Source: Mycolicibacterium sphagni
GTDB lineage: Bacteria; Actinomycetota; Actinomycetes; Mycobacteriales; Mycobacteriaceae
Length of the DNA stretch: 64,000 nt
Reading direction: 5' to 3'
Assembly (NCBI RefSeq): GCF_002250655.1
Contig: NZ_NOZR01000009.1
Span: 62,001 to 126,000 of the forward strand
Made by a program: the position numbers and the translations under genes. Below are positions 1 through 9,573 of the stretch, in pieces; the stretch's first letter is position 1; each line of letters begins with the position of its first letter. The notes beneath the pieces were generated by a model. The model did no database searches. It was given only the letters and a program-made list of their open reading frames with translations, and was not told the DNA's origin.

Positions 1-15
1 GGCCACTCGACTACG

Positions 16-678
16 ATGGCTGGCATGCGTGTCGCAGCGGTGCTGAGTGGTGCAGCAGCGGTGATGACCGTTGCCGCATCTCTATTTCCAACCGCCGTCG
101 CGACGGCCGCGTCATGCCCCGACGTCGAGGTCATCTTCGCCCGCGGTCGCTTCGAGCCGCCAGGCGTCGGCGGCATCGGGCAGGCGTTCATCGACGCCCT
201 GCGTGGTGACACCCCGAAGAACGTCGGTGTGTACGCGGTCAACTACATCGCCGACTGGGACATCGTCTCGGGCGCCAATGACATGAGTAAGCACATGCAG
301 TACATGGCGGCCAACTGCCCGAACACCCGCCAGGTGCCGGGCGGGTACTCACTGGGCGCCGCGGTGGTCGACGTCGTCTTAGGGGCGACTCAATCCCAGT
401 TCGGCTTCAACAACCCGCTGCCCCCGTCGATCGCCGACCACGTTGCGGCCGTGGTGTTGTTCGGCAACGGCACCCGCAGCATCTTCGGGCCGGTGTCGGC
501 GACCAACAGCCCGGTGTACGGACCCAAGACCATCGACCAGTGCAACGCCGACGACCCGATCTGCAACGGGATCGATCCCAACACGCTCGCCGACAACTGG
601 TCGCAGCATCTGCAGGACGCGTACATCGGATCCGGCCTGGTCGATCAGGCCGCCAGGTTCACGGCAGACAGGCTATAG
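16..678 (+). CDS. Secreted cutinase-family serine esterase (first of tandem pair)
   Basis: Alpha/beta-hydrolase of the mycobacterial cutinase family, expected to be exported and to act on lipid esters. The N-terminus (about 32 residues) is a Sec-type signal peptide ending near ATAASC. The nucleophile motif is GYSLG with Ser112, in place of the usual GYSQG. The rest of the triad is Asp180 in DPIC and His198 in NWSQH. Cysteine pairs typical of cutinases are kept (SCPD, NCPN, QCNA, DPIC). Length of 220 aa is normal for the family. A second ATG at codon 4 (nt 25) could be the real start. It is followed by a paralogue after only 2 nt, so the two are probably co-transcribed. The position beside truA matches M. 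tuberculosis cut3/cut4 (from memory). The natural substrate cannot be read from sequence. Confidence 0.88.
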   Translation: MAGMRVAAVLSGAAAVMTVAASLFPTAVATAASCPDVEVIFARGRFEPPGVGGIGQAFIDALRGDTPKNVGVYAVNYIADWDIVSGANDMSKHMQYMAANCPNTRQVPGGYSLGAAVVDVVLGATQSQFGFNNPLPPSIADHVAAVVLFGNGTRSIFGPVSATNSPVYGPKTIDQCNADDPICNGIDPNTLADNWSQHLQDAYIGSGLVDQAARFTADRL

Positions 679-680
679 AT

Positions 681-1352
681 GTGAATATCCGGCGGACGGC
701 AAGCTGCGCGGTCGCGACTTGTGTTGCGGCACTTGCGATGTTGACAGGACCCTCAGCACTGCCCGCCGCGGTACCGACAGCCAGCGCTGCATCGTGTCCC
801 CCGATCGAGGTGATCTTTGCGCGTGGGCGTCTCGAATCACCCGGCACGGGGGTGATCGGTCAGGCCTTCGTCAGCGCACTGCGCTCGCGGGTGCACAAGA
901 CCATCGGCGTCTACGCCGTCAACTATCCCGCCGACAACCAGATCGACATCGGCGCCAACGACATCAGCAACCGCATCGCCTACAACATGAACAATTGCCC
1001 GAATACCCGCATGGTCCTTGGCGGTTACTCGTTGGGCGCGGCGGCCACCGACATGGTCCTGGCAGTTCCGATACCCATCATGGGCTTCCAGAACCCCATG
1101 CCCGACGGCGCCGACAGCCACATCGCCGCAGTCGCCCTATTCGGCAACGGAACCCAGTGGCTGGGCCCGATCACCAACTTCAGCCCCGCGTTCGGTGACC
1201 GGACCATCGAGCTGTGCCACGGTGCCGATCCGATCTGCAATCCGGCCGACCCGAACACGTGGGAGGCCAACTGGCCTGATCACCTCGCCGCCGCCTATCA
1301 GAAGGCCGGGATGATCGATCAGGCCGCGGATTTCGTGGCGGGCAAGCTCTAA
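681..1352 (+). CDS. Secreted cutinase-family serine esterase (second of tandem pair)
   Basis: Paralogue of the preceding cutinase, 223 aa from a GTG at 681, 2 nt after the upstream stop. This start gives a proper signal peptide (Arg-Arg, a hydrophobic core, then ASAASC); longer upstream ORF extension lies inside the first cutinase and is rejected. The triad is Ser117 in GYSLG, Asp183 in DPIC and His201 in WPDHL. Like its neighbour it carries Leu instead of Gln after the nucleophile. The stop codon overlaps the truA stop on the other strand by a few bases, so the two transcription units converge without a spacer. Probably secreted lipid or cutin-type esterase; substrate unknown. Confidence 0.88.
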   Translation: MNIRRTASCAVATCVAALAMLTGPSALPAAVPTASAASCPPIEVIFARGRLESPGTGVIGQAFVSALRSRVHKTIGVYAVNYPADNQIDIGANDISNRIAYNMNNCPNTRMVLGGYSLGAAATDMVLAVPIPIMGFQNPMPDGADSHIAAVALFGNGTQWLGPITNFSPAFGDRTIELCHGADPICNPADPNTWEANWPDHLAAAYQKAGMIDQAADFVAGKL

Positions 1353-2230
1353 GGCTTGGGCAAGATCCGCAGGTCGCGGGTGACGCCGATGCGCGCCGCC
1401 AACTGATCGTCGGGCGGATAGTCCACCCCGGTCAGCGTCAGACCGCGAGCTGGCGCGGCGGCGAAATCGCTGGAGCGCGTCGATGCGTCCAACAACGTTG
1501 CACACCAAGATGGTTCGCGTCGGCCTTCCCCGACGGCCAGCAGCGCTCCGACTAACGAGCGCACCATCGACCAGCAGAATGCGTCGGCGCTGACGAACGC
1601 GCTGACCTGATCACCGTCGCGCATCCACTCGAGGCGCTGGAGGTCGCGGATGGTCGTGGCGCCGGGACGATGCCGGCAGAAGGCCGCAAAGTCGTGCAAC
1701 CCCACCAGATGCCGGGATGCCGCCGCCATGGCGTCCACGTCCAATGGCTTGGCCCAGGCCGTCACGTAGCGCGCGAACTGCGGCTCGACACCGTAGCTCG
1801 CCAGCGAAAGGCGGTAAGTATAGTGCCGTCGCAACGCCGAGAAGCGGGCATCGAAACCCGCTGGAGCGCGGCCGATCTCACGCACCCGAACATCCTCGGG
1901 CAAGAAGCGCGCCAACCGGCGCACCAATGGCAGAAACTCGGGCTCTCCCGGGCGGGCGTACCGCGGATGGGCGTGGACCACAGCGTCGGCAGGGACGTCC
2001 AGATGGGCAACCTGACCGGCCGCATGGACACCGGTGTCGGTTCGTCCGGCGCCGAACACCCGCACGGGTACCCGGAACACCGTCGACAAGGCCTCCTCGA
2101 GGACTCCCGCGACGGTGCGGAACCCCTCCTGCGCCGCCCACCCGCTGAATTCGGTCCCGTCGTAAGCGATGTCGAGCCGAAGACGAACCTGCCCGCCACC
2201 GGACTCGGTGACGGGCAGGTTCGCACTCAT
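1349..2230 (-). CDS. truA: tRNA pseudouridine(38-40) synthase TruA
   Basis: Converts uridines 38-40 in the tRNA anticodon arm to pseudouridine. The catalytic aspartate is Asp65 in [11 protein letters not shown]. Further family signatures are FDARFSA and the C-terminal [11 protein letters not shown]. The open frame runs further upstream, but that extension lies inside rplQ in another frame. I chose the ATG at 2230 (protein begins [10 protein letters not shown]), which lies 4 nt beyond the rplQ stop and gives 293 aa, normal for actinobacteria. It is the last gene of the leftward infA-rpmJ-rpsM-rpsK-rpsD-rpoA-rplQ-truA cluster. Confidence 0.95.
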   Translation of the reverse strand: MSANLPVTESGGGQVRLRLDIAYDGTEFSGWAAQEGFRTVAGVLEEALSTVFRVPVRVFGAGRTDTGVHAAGQVAHLDVPADAVVHAHPRYARPGEPEFLPLVRRLARFLPEDVRVREIGRAPAGFDARFSALRRHYTYRLSLASYGVEPQFARYVTAWAKPLDVDAMAAASRHLVGLHDFAAFCRHRPGATTIRDLQRLEWMRDGDQVSAFVSADAFCWSMVRSLVGALLAVGEGRREPSWCATLLDASTRSSDFAAAPARGLTLTGVDYPPDDQLAARIGVTRDLRILPKP

Positions 2231-2234
2231 AGCC

Positions 2235-2840
2235 TCAGGACTTGTCAGCGTCCGAATCCTCGGCGGATTCCGCAACCTGCTCCTCGGCGACCTCTTCGGC
2301 AGCCTCGGCGGTCTGGGCGTCGGCGATCGCCGTGTCTTCTTCGATGGCCTCAGCCTCTTGGACCTCGGCGATCGATTCTTCAGCCGGAATCTCTTCGGCT
2401 GGAGACTCTTCCACCACGGCCGGAGCAGGCGCCGCCTTCTTGGCGGCACTCTTGCGAGCCCGGTTGGCCTCGTTGGTCACGGTCTTCTCCCGCACCAGCT
2501 CGATGACCGCCATCGGGGCGTTGTCGCCCTTGCGCGCCTCGACCTTGATGATGCGGGTGTAGCCGCCATTGCGATCGGCGAAGAAAGGCCCGATCTCGGC
2601 GAACAGGGCATGCACGATGTCCTTGTCGCGGATCTTCTTCATCACCTCGCGCCGGTTGTGCAGCTCGCCCTTCTTCGCATGGGTGATGAGCTTTTCGGCG
2701 TACGGCCGCAGCGCCCGCGCCTTGGGCTCGGTCGTCTTGATCCGGCCATGCTCGAACAGCGACGTAGCGAGGTTGGCCAGAATCGCCTTCTGGTGCGAGG
2801 ACGACCCGCCGAGGCGGGCACCCTTGGTGGGCTTGGGCAT
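2235..2840 (-). CDS. rplQ: 50S ribosomal protein bL17
   Basis: Large-subunit protein near the peptide exit tunnel. The first ~120 residues are a standard bL17 core ([17 protein letters not shown], then the KIRDKDIVH and NGGYTRIIK segments). The last ~70 residues are an Ala/Glu-rich acidic tail that is common in actinobacterial bL17 and absent from E. coli; it is low-complexity and probably disordered. It lies 88 nt downstream of rpoA in the alpha-operon order and just upstream of truA. Confidence 0.97.
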   Translation of the reverse strand: MPKPTKGARLGGSSSHQKAILANLATSLFEHGRIKTTEPKARALRPYAEKLITHAKKGELHNRREVMKKIRDKDIVHALFAEIGPFFADRNGGYTRIIKVEARKGDNAPMAVIELVREKTVTNEANRARKSAAKKAAPAPAVVEESPAEEIPAEESIAEVQEAEAIEEDTAIADAQTAEAAEEVAEEQVAESAEDSDADKS

Positions 2841-2928
2841 TGCGACTATCTCCTATTCGGGGCCGGCCCCCGTATCAGGTAGGGCCGGGACGGATTCGGG
2901 CGGGCGAAGCTGGGTGGGTAAAGCCCTG

Positions 2929-4023
<1,095 letters not shown>

Positions 4024-4063
4024 TTAAGTGATCCGCGGAACGGTTGCCCCGCGGACGTCTTCT

Positions 4064-4669
4064 TTACTTCGAGTAGAACTCGACGATGAGCTGCTCGGCG
4101 AGCGGAACCTGGATCTGCTCGCGGGTGGGCAGCTGGTGCACGAGAATCCGCTGACGCTCGCCCACGACCTGCAGCCAGGACGGGATCGGGCGATCACCGG
4201 CGGTCTGGCGCGACAGCTCGAACGGGAAGGTGTTCAGCGACTTGTCCCGAATATCGATGATGTCGTACTGCGACACCCGGTAGCTCGGGATGTTCACCTT
4301 CACGCCGTTGACGGTGAAGTGGCCGTGGCTGACGAGCTGGCGAGCCATCCGGCGGGTACGCGCCAGGCCGGCGCGGTACACCACGTTGTCCAGGCGGGTC
4401 TCCAGGATCTGCAGCAGGTTCTCGCCGGTCTTGCCGGTGGAACGGTTCGCCTCTTCGTAGTACTTGCGGAACTGCTTCTCCATCACGCCGTAGGTGAAGC
4501 GGGCCTTCTGCTTCTCCTGCAGCTGCTGGCGGTATTCGCTCTCCTTGATCCGCGCGCGGCCGTGCTGGCCGGGCGGGTAGGGGCGCTTCTCGAAGGACTG
4601 ATCGCCACCGACCAGGTCGACGCCGAGGCGACGCGACTTGCGGGTCGCGGGTCCGGTATAACGAGCCAT
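4064..4669 (-). CDS. rpsD: 30S ribosomal protein uS4
   Basis: Primary 16S rRNA-binding assembly protein, 201 aa. It begins MARYTGPATRKSRRLGVDL and contains an S4 RNA-binding domain in the middle (LDNVVYRAGLARTRRMARQLVSHGHFTVNG). In E. coli S4 represses its own operon through the rpsM leader; whether that applies here is unknown, but see the hairpins recorded in the rpmJ-rpsM spacer. It lies 13 nt downstream of rpsK. Confidence 0.97.
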   Translation of the reverse strand: MARYTGPATRKSRRLGVDLVGGDQSFEKRPYPPGQHGRARIKESEYRQQLQEKQKARFTYGVMEKQFRKYYEEANRSTGKTGENLLQILETRLDNVVYRAGLARTRRMARQLVSHGHFTVNGVKVNIPSYRVSQYDIIDIRDKSLNTFPFELSRQTAGDRPIPSWLQVVGERQRILVHQLPTREQIQVPLAEQLIVEFYSK

Positions 4670-4682
4670 TTTCTAGTCCTCC

Positions 4683-5099
4683 CTAGACCCGGCGCCGCTT
4701 GGGCGGACGGCAGCCGTTGTGCGGCTGCGGTGTGACGTCGGAAATCGCGCCGACCTCCAGGCCAGCGGCCTGCAGGGAGCGGATGGCGGTCTCGCGGCCC
4801 GAACCCGGGCCCTTGACGAACACGTCGACCTTCTTGACGCCGTGTTCCTGAGCCTTGCGGGCCGCGTTCTCGGCGGCCAGCTGTGCGGCGAACGGGGTCG
4901 ATTTGCGCGAACCCTTGAAGCCGACATGGCCCGACGACGCCCACGCGATCACGTTGCCCTGCGGGTCGGTGATCGAAACGATCGTGTTGTTGAACGTGCT
5001 CTTGATGTGCGCGGCGCCGTGCGGGACGTTCTTCTTTTCCCGGCGACGGGTCTTCTGCCCCTTCTTGGGTGCAGCGCCGCCCTTCTTTGCTTGTGCCAT
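4683..5099 (-). CDS. rpsK: 30S ribosomal protein uS11
   Basis: Small-subunit platform protein, 138 aa. Recognised by [19 protein letters not shown], by [21 protein letters not shown], and by the C-terminal [17 protein letters not shown]. The basic lysine-rich N-terminus is usual in actinobacteria. It lies 6 nt downstream of rpsM and is co-transcribed leftward with it. Confidence 0.97.
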   Translation of the reverse strand: MAQAKKGGAAPKKGQKTRRREKKNVPHGAAHIKSTFNNTIVSITDPQGNVIAWASSGHVGFKGSRKSTPFAAQLAAENAARKAQEHGVKKVDVFVKGPGSGRETAIRSLQAAGLEVGAISDVTPQPHNGCRPPKRRRV

Positions 5100-5105
5100 C
5101 CGGGG

Positions 5106-5483
5106 TTACCTGGCCTTCTTCTTGCCGGCGATGGTGCGCTTGGGGCCCTTGCGGGTGCGCGCGTTGGTTTTGGTTCGCTGGCCACGCACCGGAAGGCCAC
5201 GGCGGTGCCGCAGGCCCTGGTAGCAGCCGATTTCGATCTTGCGGCGGATGTCTGCCTGCACCTCACGGCGCAGGTCGCCCTCGACCTTGAGGTCGTTGCC
5301 CTCGATGTAGTCGCGCAGCTGGGTCACCTGATCATCGGTGAGGTCCTTGCTGCGCAGATCCCGGTCGATGCCGGTCGCCGCAAGGATTTCCTGCGAGCGC
5401 GTACGGCCGATGCCGTAAATGTAGGTCAGCGCGATCTCCATACGCTTGTCGCGCGGGAGGTCAACGCCCATGAGACGTGCCAT
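5106..5483 (-). CDS. rpsM: 30S ribosomal protein uS13
   Basis: Small-subunit head protein that contacts tRNA and 5S/L5 at the subunit interface, 125 aa. It begins [14 protein letters not shown], has the helix-two-turn-helix ([14 protein letters not shown]) and the basic C-terminal tail [19 protein letters not shown]. First gene after a 163-nt spacer downstream of rpmJ, which holds two tandem hairpins and could be a separate regulatory leader for the distal part of the operon. Confidence 0.97.
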   Translation of the reverse strand: MARLMGVDLPRDKRMEIALTYIYGIGRTRSQEILAATGIDRDLRSKDLTDDQVTQLRDYIEGNDLKVEGDLRREVQADIRRKIEIGCYQGLRHRRGLPVRGQRTKTNARTRKGPKRTIAGKKKAR

Positions 5484-5529
5484 CAGGCAGTGATTCCTTC
5501 TCTTTGCGGAGGTCTGATCCCAGTCCGTT

Positions 5530-5563
5530 CCCCGTCTGTCGGGGTCCGGCCTCCGTGCCGGAC
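5530..5563 (-). promoter_or_regulatory. Tandem hairpins in the rpmJ-rpsM spacer (possible alpha-operon leader element)
   Basis: Two perfect inverted repeats lie back to back: CCCCG/CGGGG with a 5-nt loop (5530-5544) and GTCCGGC/GCCGGAC with a 6-nt loop (5544-5563). They sit 47 nt upstream of the rpsM start in the transcribed direction, within the 163-nt spacer after rpmJ. No T-run follows in the leftward direction, so this does not look like an intrinsic terminator. A translational control or processing element is an inference. Confidence 0.4.
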
Positions 5564-5646
5564 GTGGATGAGAGCCCTATGCCCTCAGTGGTACTGGGAG
5601 GTCTGCATTCAGTTGTGGGTAGTGCTCTCGCCGACAGCGGCCGGTG

Positions 5647-5760
5647 TCAGCCCTGCCGCTGCTTGTGGCGCGGATCAGAGCAGATCACCATGACCCGCCC
5701 ATGCCGGCGGATCACCCTGCACTTGTCGCAGATCGGCTTGACGCTAGGGTTCACCTTCAC
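5647..5760 (-). CDS. rpmJ: 50S ribosomal protein bL36 (37 aa, GTG start)
   Basis: Short zinc-ribbon ribosomal protein. Translation of the reverse strand from the GTG at 5760 gives 37 residues: [18 protein letters not shown], then [17 protein letters not shown]. The zinc ligands are the CxxC pair at Cys11/Cys14, Cys27 and His32, so this is the zinc-binding (C+) form. An AGAAGGA ribosome-binding site precedes the GTG. It lies 56 nt downstream of infA, its usual neighbour. Confidence 0.96.
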
Positions 5761-5816
5761 GGCTGTTCGATCCTTCTAGTTCTCGTCGTTGTCTTGTTAC
5801 GTGCTCGGGTCGAGGC

Positions 5817-6038
5817 TTATTTGTACCGGTACACAATGCGACCCCGGGTCAGGTCGTAGGGAGACAACTCCACTACCACCCGGTCCTCGGGAAGAATGCG
5901 GATGTAGTGCTGCCGCATTTTGCCGCTGATGTGAGCGAGCACCTTGTGTCCGTTCTCCAGCTCAATGCGAAACATCGCATTGGGCAGGGGCTCGACCACG
6001 CGGCCCTCGACCTCGATGGCACCGTCTTTCTTGGCCAT
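5817..6038 (-). CDS. infA: Translation initiation factor IF-1
   Basis: OB-fold initiation factor of 73 aa that occupies the ribosomal A site. The sequence is near-invariant in bacteria: [19 protein letters not shown] at the start, [19 protein letters not shown] in the middle, [13 protein letters not shown] at the end. It is the first gene of the leftward infA-rpmJ-rpsM-rpsK-rpsD-rpoA-rplQ-truA cluster, with a 310-nt divergent intergenic region upstream. Confidence 0.98.
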   Translation of the reverse strand: MAKKDGAIEVEGRVVEPLPNAMFRIELENGHKVLAHISGKMRQHYIRILPEDRVVVELSPYDLTRGRIVYRYK

Positions 6039-6348
6039 AACCTCTCAGATCCTGCTTTGTTGGTTCTGTTCACACCGGTCGCTCCTGGCAACAGGTGCTC
6101 GCAGTCGGGCAGCCTTCGCCCCGACTGCAAAACGTGAGCCGGGATCAGGAAATTCCAGAAATTCCAGGACGAGGCACGCAAGAGTCGGCGCGGATACCGC
6201 ACCGCCGGTCCACGATACCCGCTTGGGCGCGCTACTCCAAAACCGTCGCGCAGCCGTACTGACCTCAGATTAAGCCCGAGGTGAACGGGCCGCGACCGGA
6301 ACATCCCGACCCGATAAGCACTGGACACTCGGCGCATAATTATCAGCG
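6039..6348. other. Divergent intergenic region between infA and the response-regulator flavoprotein gene
   Basis: No gene was seen in these 310 nt. The region must hold the leftward promoter for the infA/alpha operon. In the infA leader there is a perfect 9-bp inverted repeat, GCAGTCGGG (6101-6109) and CCCGACTGC (6120-6128), with a 10-nt loop, about 63 nt upstream of the infA ATG. Further upstream is a tandem direct repeat of AAATTCCAG (6150-6167). At the other end is a -10 element for the rightward gene. Confidence 0.6.
6335..6340 (+). promoter_or_regulatory. -10 element of a probable leaderless promoter
   Basis: CATAAT lies 8 nt upstream of the ATG at 6349. Mycobacterial transcription normally starts 6-9 nt after the -10 hexamer, so the transcript would begin at or within 2 nt of the start codon. 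There is no convincing Shine-Dalgarno, which agrees with leaderless translation. The -35 is not recognisable. Confidence 0.5.
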
Positions 6349-8049
6349 ATGACCGGACCCGCCCCCCAGCCCCGCAAACCCGTCATTCTCACCGTTGACG
6401 ATGACCCTGCCGTGTCGCGTGCAGTAGCCCGTGACCTACGCCGCCATTACGGCGAGCGGTACCGGATCGTGCGCGCGGAATCCGGGCCCGACGCGCTGGA
6501 AACCATCAACGAACTGAAGCTGCGCGGCGAGACCGTCGCGGTGTTCGTGGCCGACTACCGGATGCCCCAGATGAGCGGCATCCAGTTCCTCGAAGAGGCG
6601 ATGGACGTCTACCCGATGGCCCGCCGGGTGCTGCTGACGGCCTACGCCGACACCCACGCCGCGATCGACGCCATCAACGTCGTCGACCTAGACCATTACC
6701 TACTCAAGCCGTGGGATCCGCCGGAGGAGAAGCTCTACCCGGTGATCGACGCGCTTCTGGAGGCCTGGCACGCCACCGGCGACCGCGCCATCCCGCACAC
6801 CAAGGTGATCGGGCACCGCTGGAGTGAGCGGTCCTGGGAGGTCCGTCAGTTCCTGGCCCGCAACCTGCACTCGTTCCGCGCCTTCAACGCTGACGAACCC
6901 AAGGGCAAACAGCTGCTCGACGCCGGCGGCCTGGACGGATTCCAGCTGCCCGTGGTCATCAGCGAGCAAGGCCAGGTCCTGGTCGATCCGACCAACGCCG
7001 AACTTGCCGCGATGCTGGGCCTGTCGACCAGCCCGTCGCTGGAGATGTACGACCTGGCCGTCATCGGCGGAGGGCCGGCCGGGCTGGCCGCGGCCGTTTA
7101 CGGCGCCTCCGAAGGACTCAAGACGGTTCTGATCGAGGAGCTGACAACCGGCGGCCAAGCCGGGCGCAGCTCCCGCATCGAGAACTACCTCGGCTTCCCC
7201 ACCGGCGTCTCCGGCGCCGAGCTGACCACGTCCGCACGCCGCCAGGCCGAGCGGTTCGGGGCCGAGGTCATCACCACCCGCAAGGCGGTCAAGCTGTCCG
7301 CCGGTGAGGCAGGCACGGCCCGCACCATCGAGTTCGAGGACGGCGGCAGCATCGCCGCACGGTCCGTCATCCTGGCCACCGGCGTGGAATACCGCCAGCT
7401 GCGAGTCACCGGATGCTGGGACAACCCCGACGATCCGGCCTGTAATTACGTCGGACGCGGCGTCTACTACGGGGCCTCGGTGTCGGACGCCTCCGAATGC
7501 CGCGGCGAGGACGTCTACATCGTGGGCGGGGCCAACTCGGCCGGGCAGGCCGCCATGTTCATGTCCCGCGAGGCGCGCTCGGTCACCATGCTGGTGCGCG
7601 GGCCGTCGCTGGAAACGTCGATGTCGTATTACCTGATCCAGCAGATCGAGAAGAACCCGAAGATCTCGGTGCGCACCTGCACCGAGGTGGTGGACACCCT
7701 CGGCGAGGACGATCACCTGACCGCACTGGTCGTGGAGAACCGGCAGACCGGCCAGCAGGAAACGGTCCCGGCCAGCAGGATGTGCTGCTTCATCGGCGCC
7801 GAGCCGCGCACCGACTGGCTCAAAGAGGTCGTCGCCGTCGACGACTACGGATTCATCCTGGCCGGACCCGACCTGTTCAACGTCGCCGGATGGGTTCTGG
7901 ACCGGCCACCGCACCACCTGGAAACAAGTGTGCCCGGTGTGTTTGTTGCAGGAGACGTGCGCGCCGAGTCCGCCAAACGAGTGGCAGCCGCCGTCGGCGA
8001 AGGGTCGATGGCGGTGATGTTGGTGCATCGGTATCTGGCGGAGGCTTAG
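6349..8049 (+). CDS. Response regulator fused to a thioredoxin-reductase-like FAD/NAD(P) oxidoreductase
   Basis: Three parts in 566 aa. Residues 10-130 are a receiver domain with the acidic pocket Asp17-Asp18, phospho-acceptor Asp69 in VADYRMP, Thr97 and Lys120. Residues about 145-225 look like a thioredoxin/glutaredoxin fold (QLPVVISEQGQVLVDPTN) without a CxxC. From residue 234 comes a class II pyridine-nucleotide-disulfide oxidoreductase: FAD motif GGGPAG at 240-245 and NAD(P)H motif VGGANSAG at 392-399. The canonical redox CxxC before the NADPH domain is absent; an inserted Cys356-x8-Cys365 (CWDNPDDPAC) lies nearby. The partner kinase gene follows after 4 nt. Phosphorylation probably controls flavoprotein activity, since no DNA-binding domain is present; substrate unknown. 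Start chosen from the -10 element 8 nt upstream. Confidence 0.85.
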   Translation: MTGPAPQPRKPVILTVDDDPAVSRAVARDLRRHYGERYRIVRAESGPDALETINELKLRGETVAVFVADYRMPQMSGIQFLEEAMDVYPMARRVLLTAYADTHAAIDAINVVDLDHYLLKPWDPPEEKLYPVIDALLEAWHATGDRAIPHTKVIGHRWSERSWEVRQFLARNLHSFRAFNADEPKGKQLLDAGGLDGFQLPVVISEQGQVLVDPTNAELAAMLGLSTSPSLEMYDLAVIGGGPAGLAAAVYGASEGLKTVLIEELTTGGQAGRSSRIENYLGFPTGVSGAELTTSARRQAERFGAEVITTRKAVKLSAGEAGTARTIEFEDGGSIAARSVILATGVEYRQLRVTGCWDNPDDPACNYVGRGVYYGASVSDASECRGEDVYIVGGANSAGQAAMFMSREARSVTMLVRGPSLETSMSYYLIQQIEKNPKISVRTCTEVVDTLGEDDHLTALVVENRQTGQQETVPASRMCCFIGAEPRTDWLKEVVAVDDYGFILAGPDLFNVAGWVLDRPPHHLETSVPGVFVAGDVRAESAKRVAAAVGEGSMAVMLVHRYLAEA

Positions 8050-8053
8050 GAAC

Positions 8054-9544
8054 ATGGGCGAGAACTGCATGCCCCACGAACTGCGGACGTTGTTCCTGTT
8101 CGAGAAATTGTCCGACGAACAGCTGCGAACGCTGTGCGACAACGGGCACATCGCCATGTTCGAGCCCGGCCCGGTGGTCGTCGAGGGCGAGCCGGCCACC
8201 TGCTTCTACGTGCTGCTCGACGGTGAGCTGGTGATGTCCAAGCGCTCTGGCGGGGTGGATGTCGAGACCAACCGCACGTCGCAGCGTGGCGTGTATTGCG
8301 GGGCCTGGTCGGCCTACATCCCCGACGAGGAACAGGTCTACCAGGCGTCGGTGCGCGTCACCGTGCCGTCCCGGTTCTTCGTTCTCGACGCCAGCGCCTT
8401 CGCGCGGTTCATGCAAACCGAGTTTCCGATGGCCGTGCATCTCCTCGAGGGCCACATGGTCGGCGGCCGCCGCCAGAGTCAGATCATCGGCCAGCGCCAA
8501 AAGCTGCTCGCCCTGGGCACCATCACCGCGGGACTGACCCACCAGCTCAACAACCCCGCCGCGGCCACCGCCCGTGCCGTGGCAGATCTGCGCGAAGGCG
8601 TCGGCAAGATGCGCCACAAGCTGTCGATGCTCGCCGACGGCCAGTTCAGCCCTGAGGCGCTTCGGGTGCTGGTGCGCATCCAGGACGAAGTGGCCGAGAT
8701 GGTCGCGAAATCCAAAGCCCAGGAACTGTCGGCGCTGGAGACCTCGGACCGCGAGGATCAGGTCGGTGACTGGCTGGACGACCACGGCATTGCCAGCGCC
8801 TGGGACTACGCCCCCACCTTCGTCGAAGCCGGCCTGGACGTCGACTGGCTGGAACGCGTCGAGGCATCCGTGGACTCGGTTGACTGCTCGGCGACCTTGC
8901 AGAGTGCCATCGGCTGGCTGAAATACACCATCGACACCGAACTGCGGATGAACGAGATCGCCGATGCCAGCGAGCGCATCTCGGGTCTGCTCGCTGGAGC
9001 CAAGAAGTACTCCCAGATGGACCGGGCCGAATACCAGGTCGCCAATGTCCACGAACTGCTGCACAGCACGCTCAAGACGCTCTTCGGGGACAAGGTCGGC
9101 GTCGGCACCGACAAGCCCATCAAGCTGGTCAAGGACTGGGACAAGAGCCTGCCCGAAATCGCCTGCTACCCAGGCGGTTTGAACGAAGTATGGGACGTCA
9201 TCATCAACAACGCCATCCAGGCGATGAAGGGCCGCGGCACGTTGACGATCCGCACCGCGCGCCACGGCGACGACATGATCCGCGTCGAGATCGCCGACGA
9301 CGGCCCCGGCATCCCCGACGAGATCATCGACCGGATCTTCACCGCGTTCTTCACCACGAAGCCGTTCGGCGAGGGCGACGGCCTCGGCCTGGATCTCGCG
9401 CGCCGCATCATCGTCGAGAAGCACCAGGGCGACATCCGGGTCCAGTCCGAACCGGGTAACACCCGCTTCACGATCCTGCTGCCGCTGACGGCGCCCGGCC
9501 CGGTCGCGCCAACACCGGGTGAACTTTCTGCCGCAGCGGAATAG
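8054..9544 (+). CDS. Histidine kinase with N-terminal cyclic-nucleotide-binding domain
   Basis: Soluble sensor kinase, 496 aa, no membrane segment. Residues about 10-130 form a cNMP-binding beta-roll (LFEKLSDEQL, PGPVVVEGEPATCFYVLLDG). An H-box follows with His163 in TAGLTHQLNNPAA. The C-terminus is an HATPase domain with N-box VIINNAIQAM, G1 DDGPGIP and G2 GEGDGLGLDLA. It lies 4 nt after the REC-flavoprotein gene, with a GGAGG about 10 nt before the ATG, so it is almost certainly the cognate kinase. Signal input may be cAMP/cGMP or, as in some CRP-like domains, another ligand. An alternative ATG lies 5 codons in. Confidence 0.85.
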   Translation: MGENCMPHELRTLFLFEKLSDEQLRTLCDNGHIAMFEPGPVVVEGEPATCFYVLLDGELVMSKRSGGVDVETNRTSQRGVYCGAWSAYIPDEEQVYQASVRVTVPSRFFVLDASAFARFMQTEFPMAVHLLEGHMVGGRRQSQIIGQRQKLLALGTITAGLTHQLNNPAAATARAVADLREGVGKMRHKLSMLADGQFSPEALRVLVRIQDEVAEMVAKSKAQELSALETSDREDQVGDWLDDHGIASAWDYAPTFVEAGLDVDWLERVEASVDSVDCSATLQSAIGWLKYTIDTELRMNEIADASERISGLLAGAKKYSQMDRAEYQVANVHELLHSTLKTLFGDKVGVGTDKPIKLVKDWDKSLPEIACYPGGLNEVWDVIINNAIQAMKGRGTLTIRTARHGDDMIRVEIADDGPGIPDEIIDRIFTAFFTTKPFGEGDGLGLDLARRIIVEKHQGDIRVQSEPGNTRFTILLPLTAPGPVAPTPGELSAAAE

Positions 9545-9573
9545 CCGCCCGCCGGCCGCGGGTTGTAGCGGCC

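Noticed and set aside
2231..2449. N-terminal extension of truA upstream of ATG 2230
   Set aside because: It would be Arg/Pro-rich sequence antisense-free but inside rplQ in another frame; TruA homologues start near 2230.
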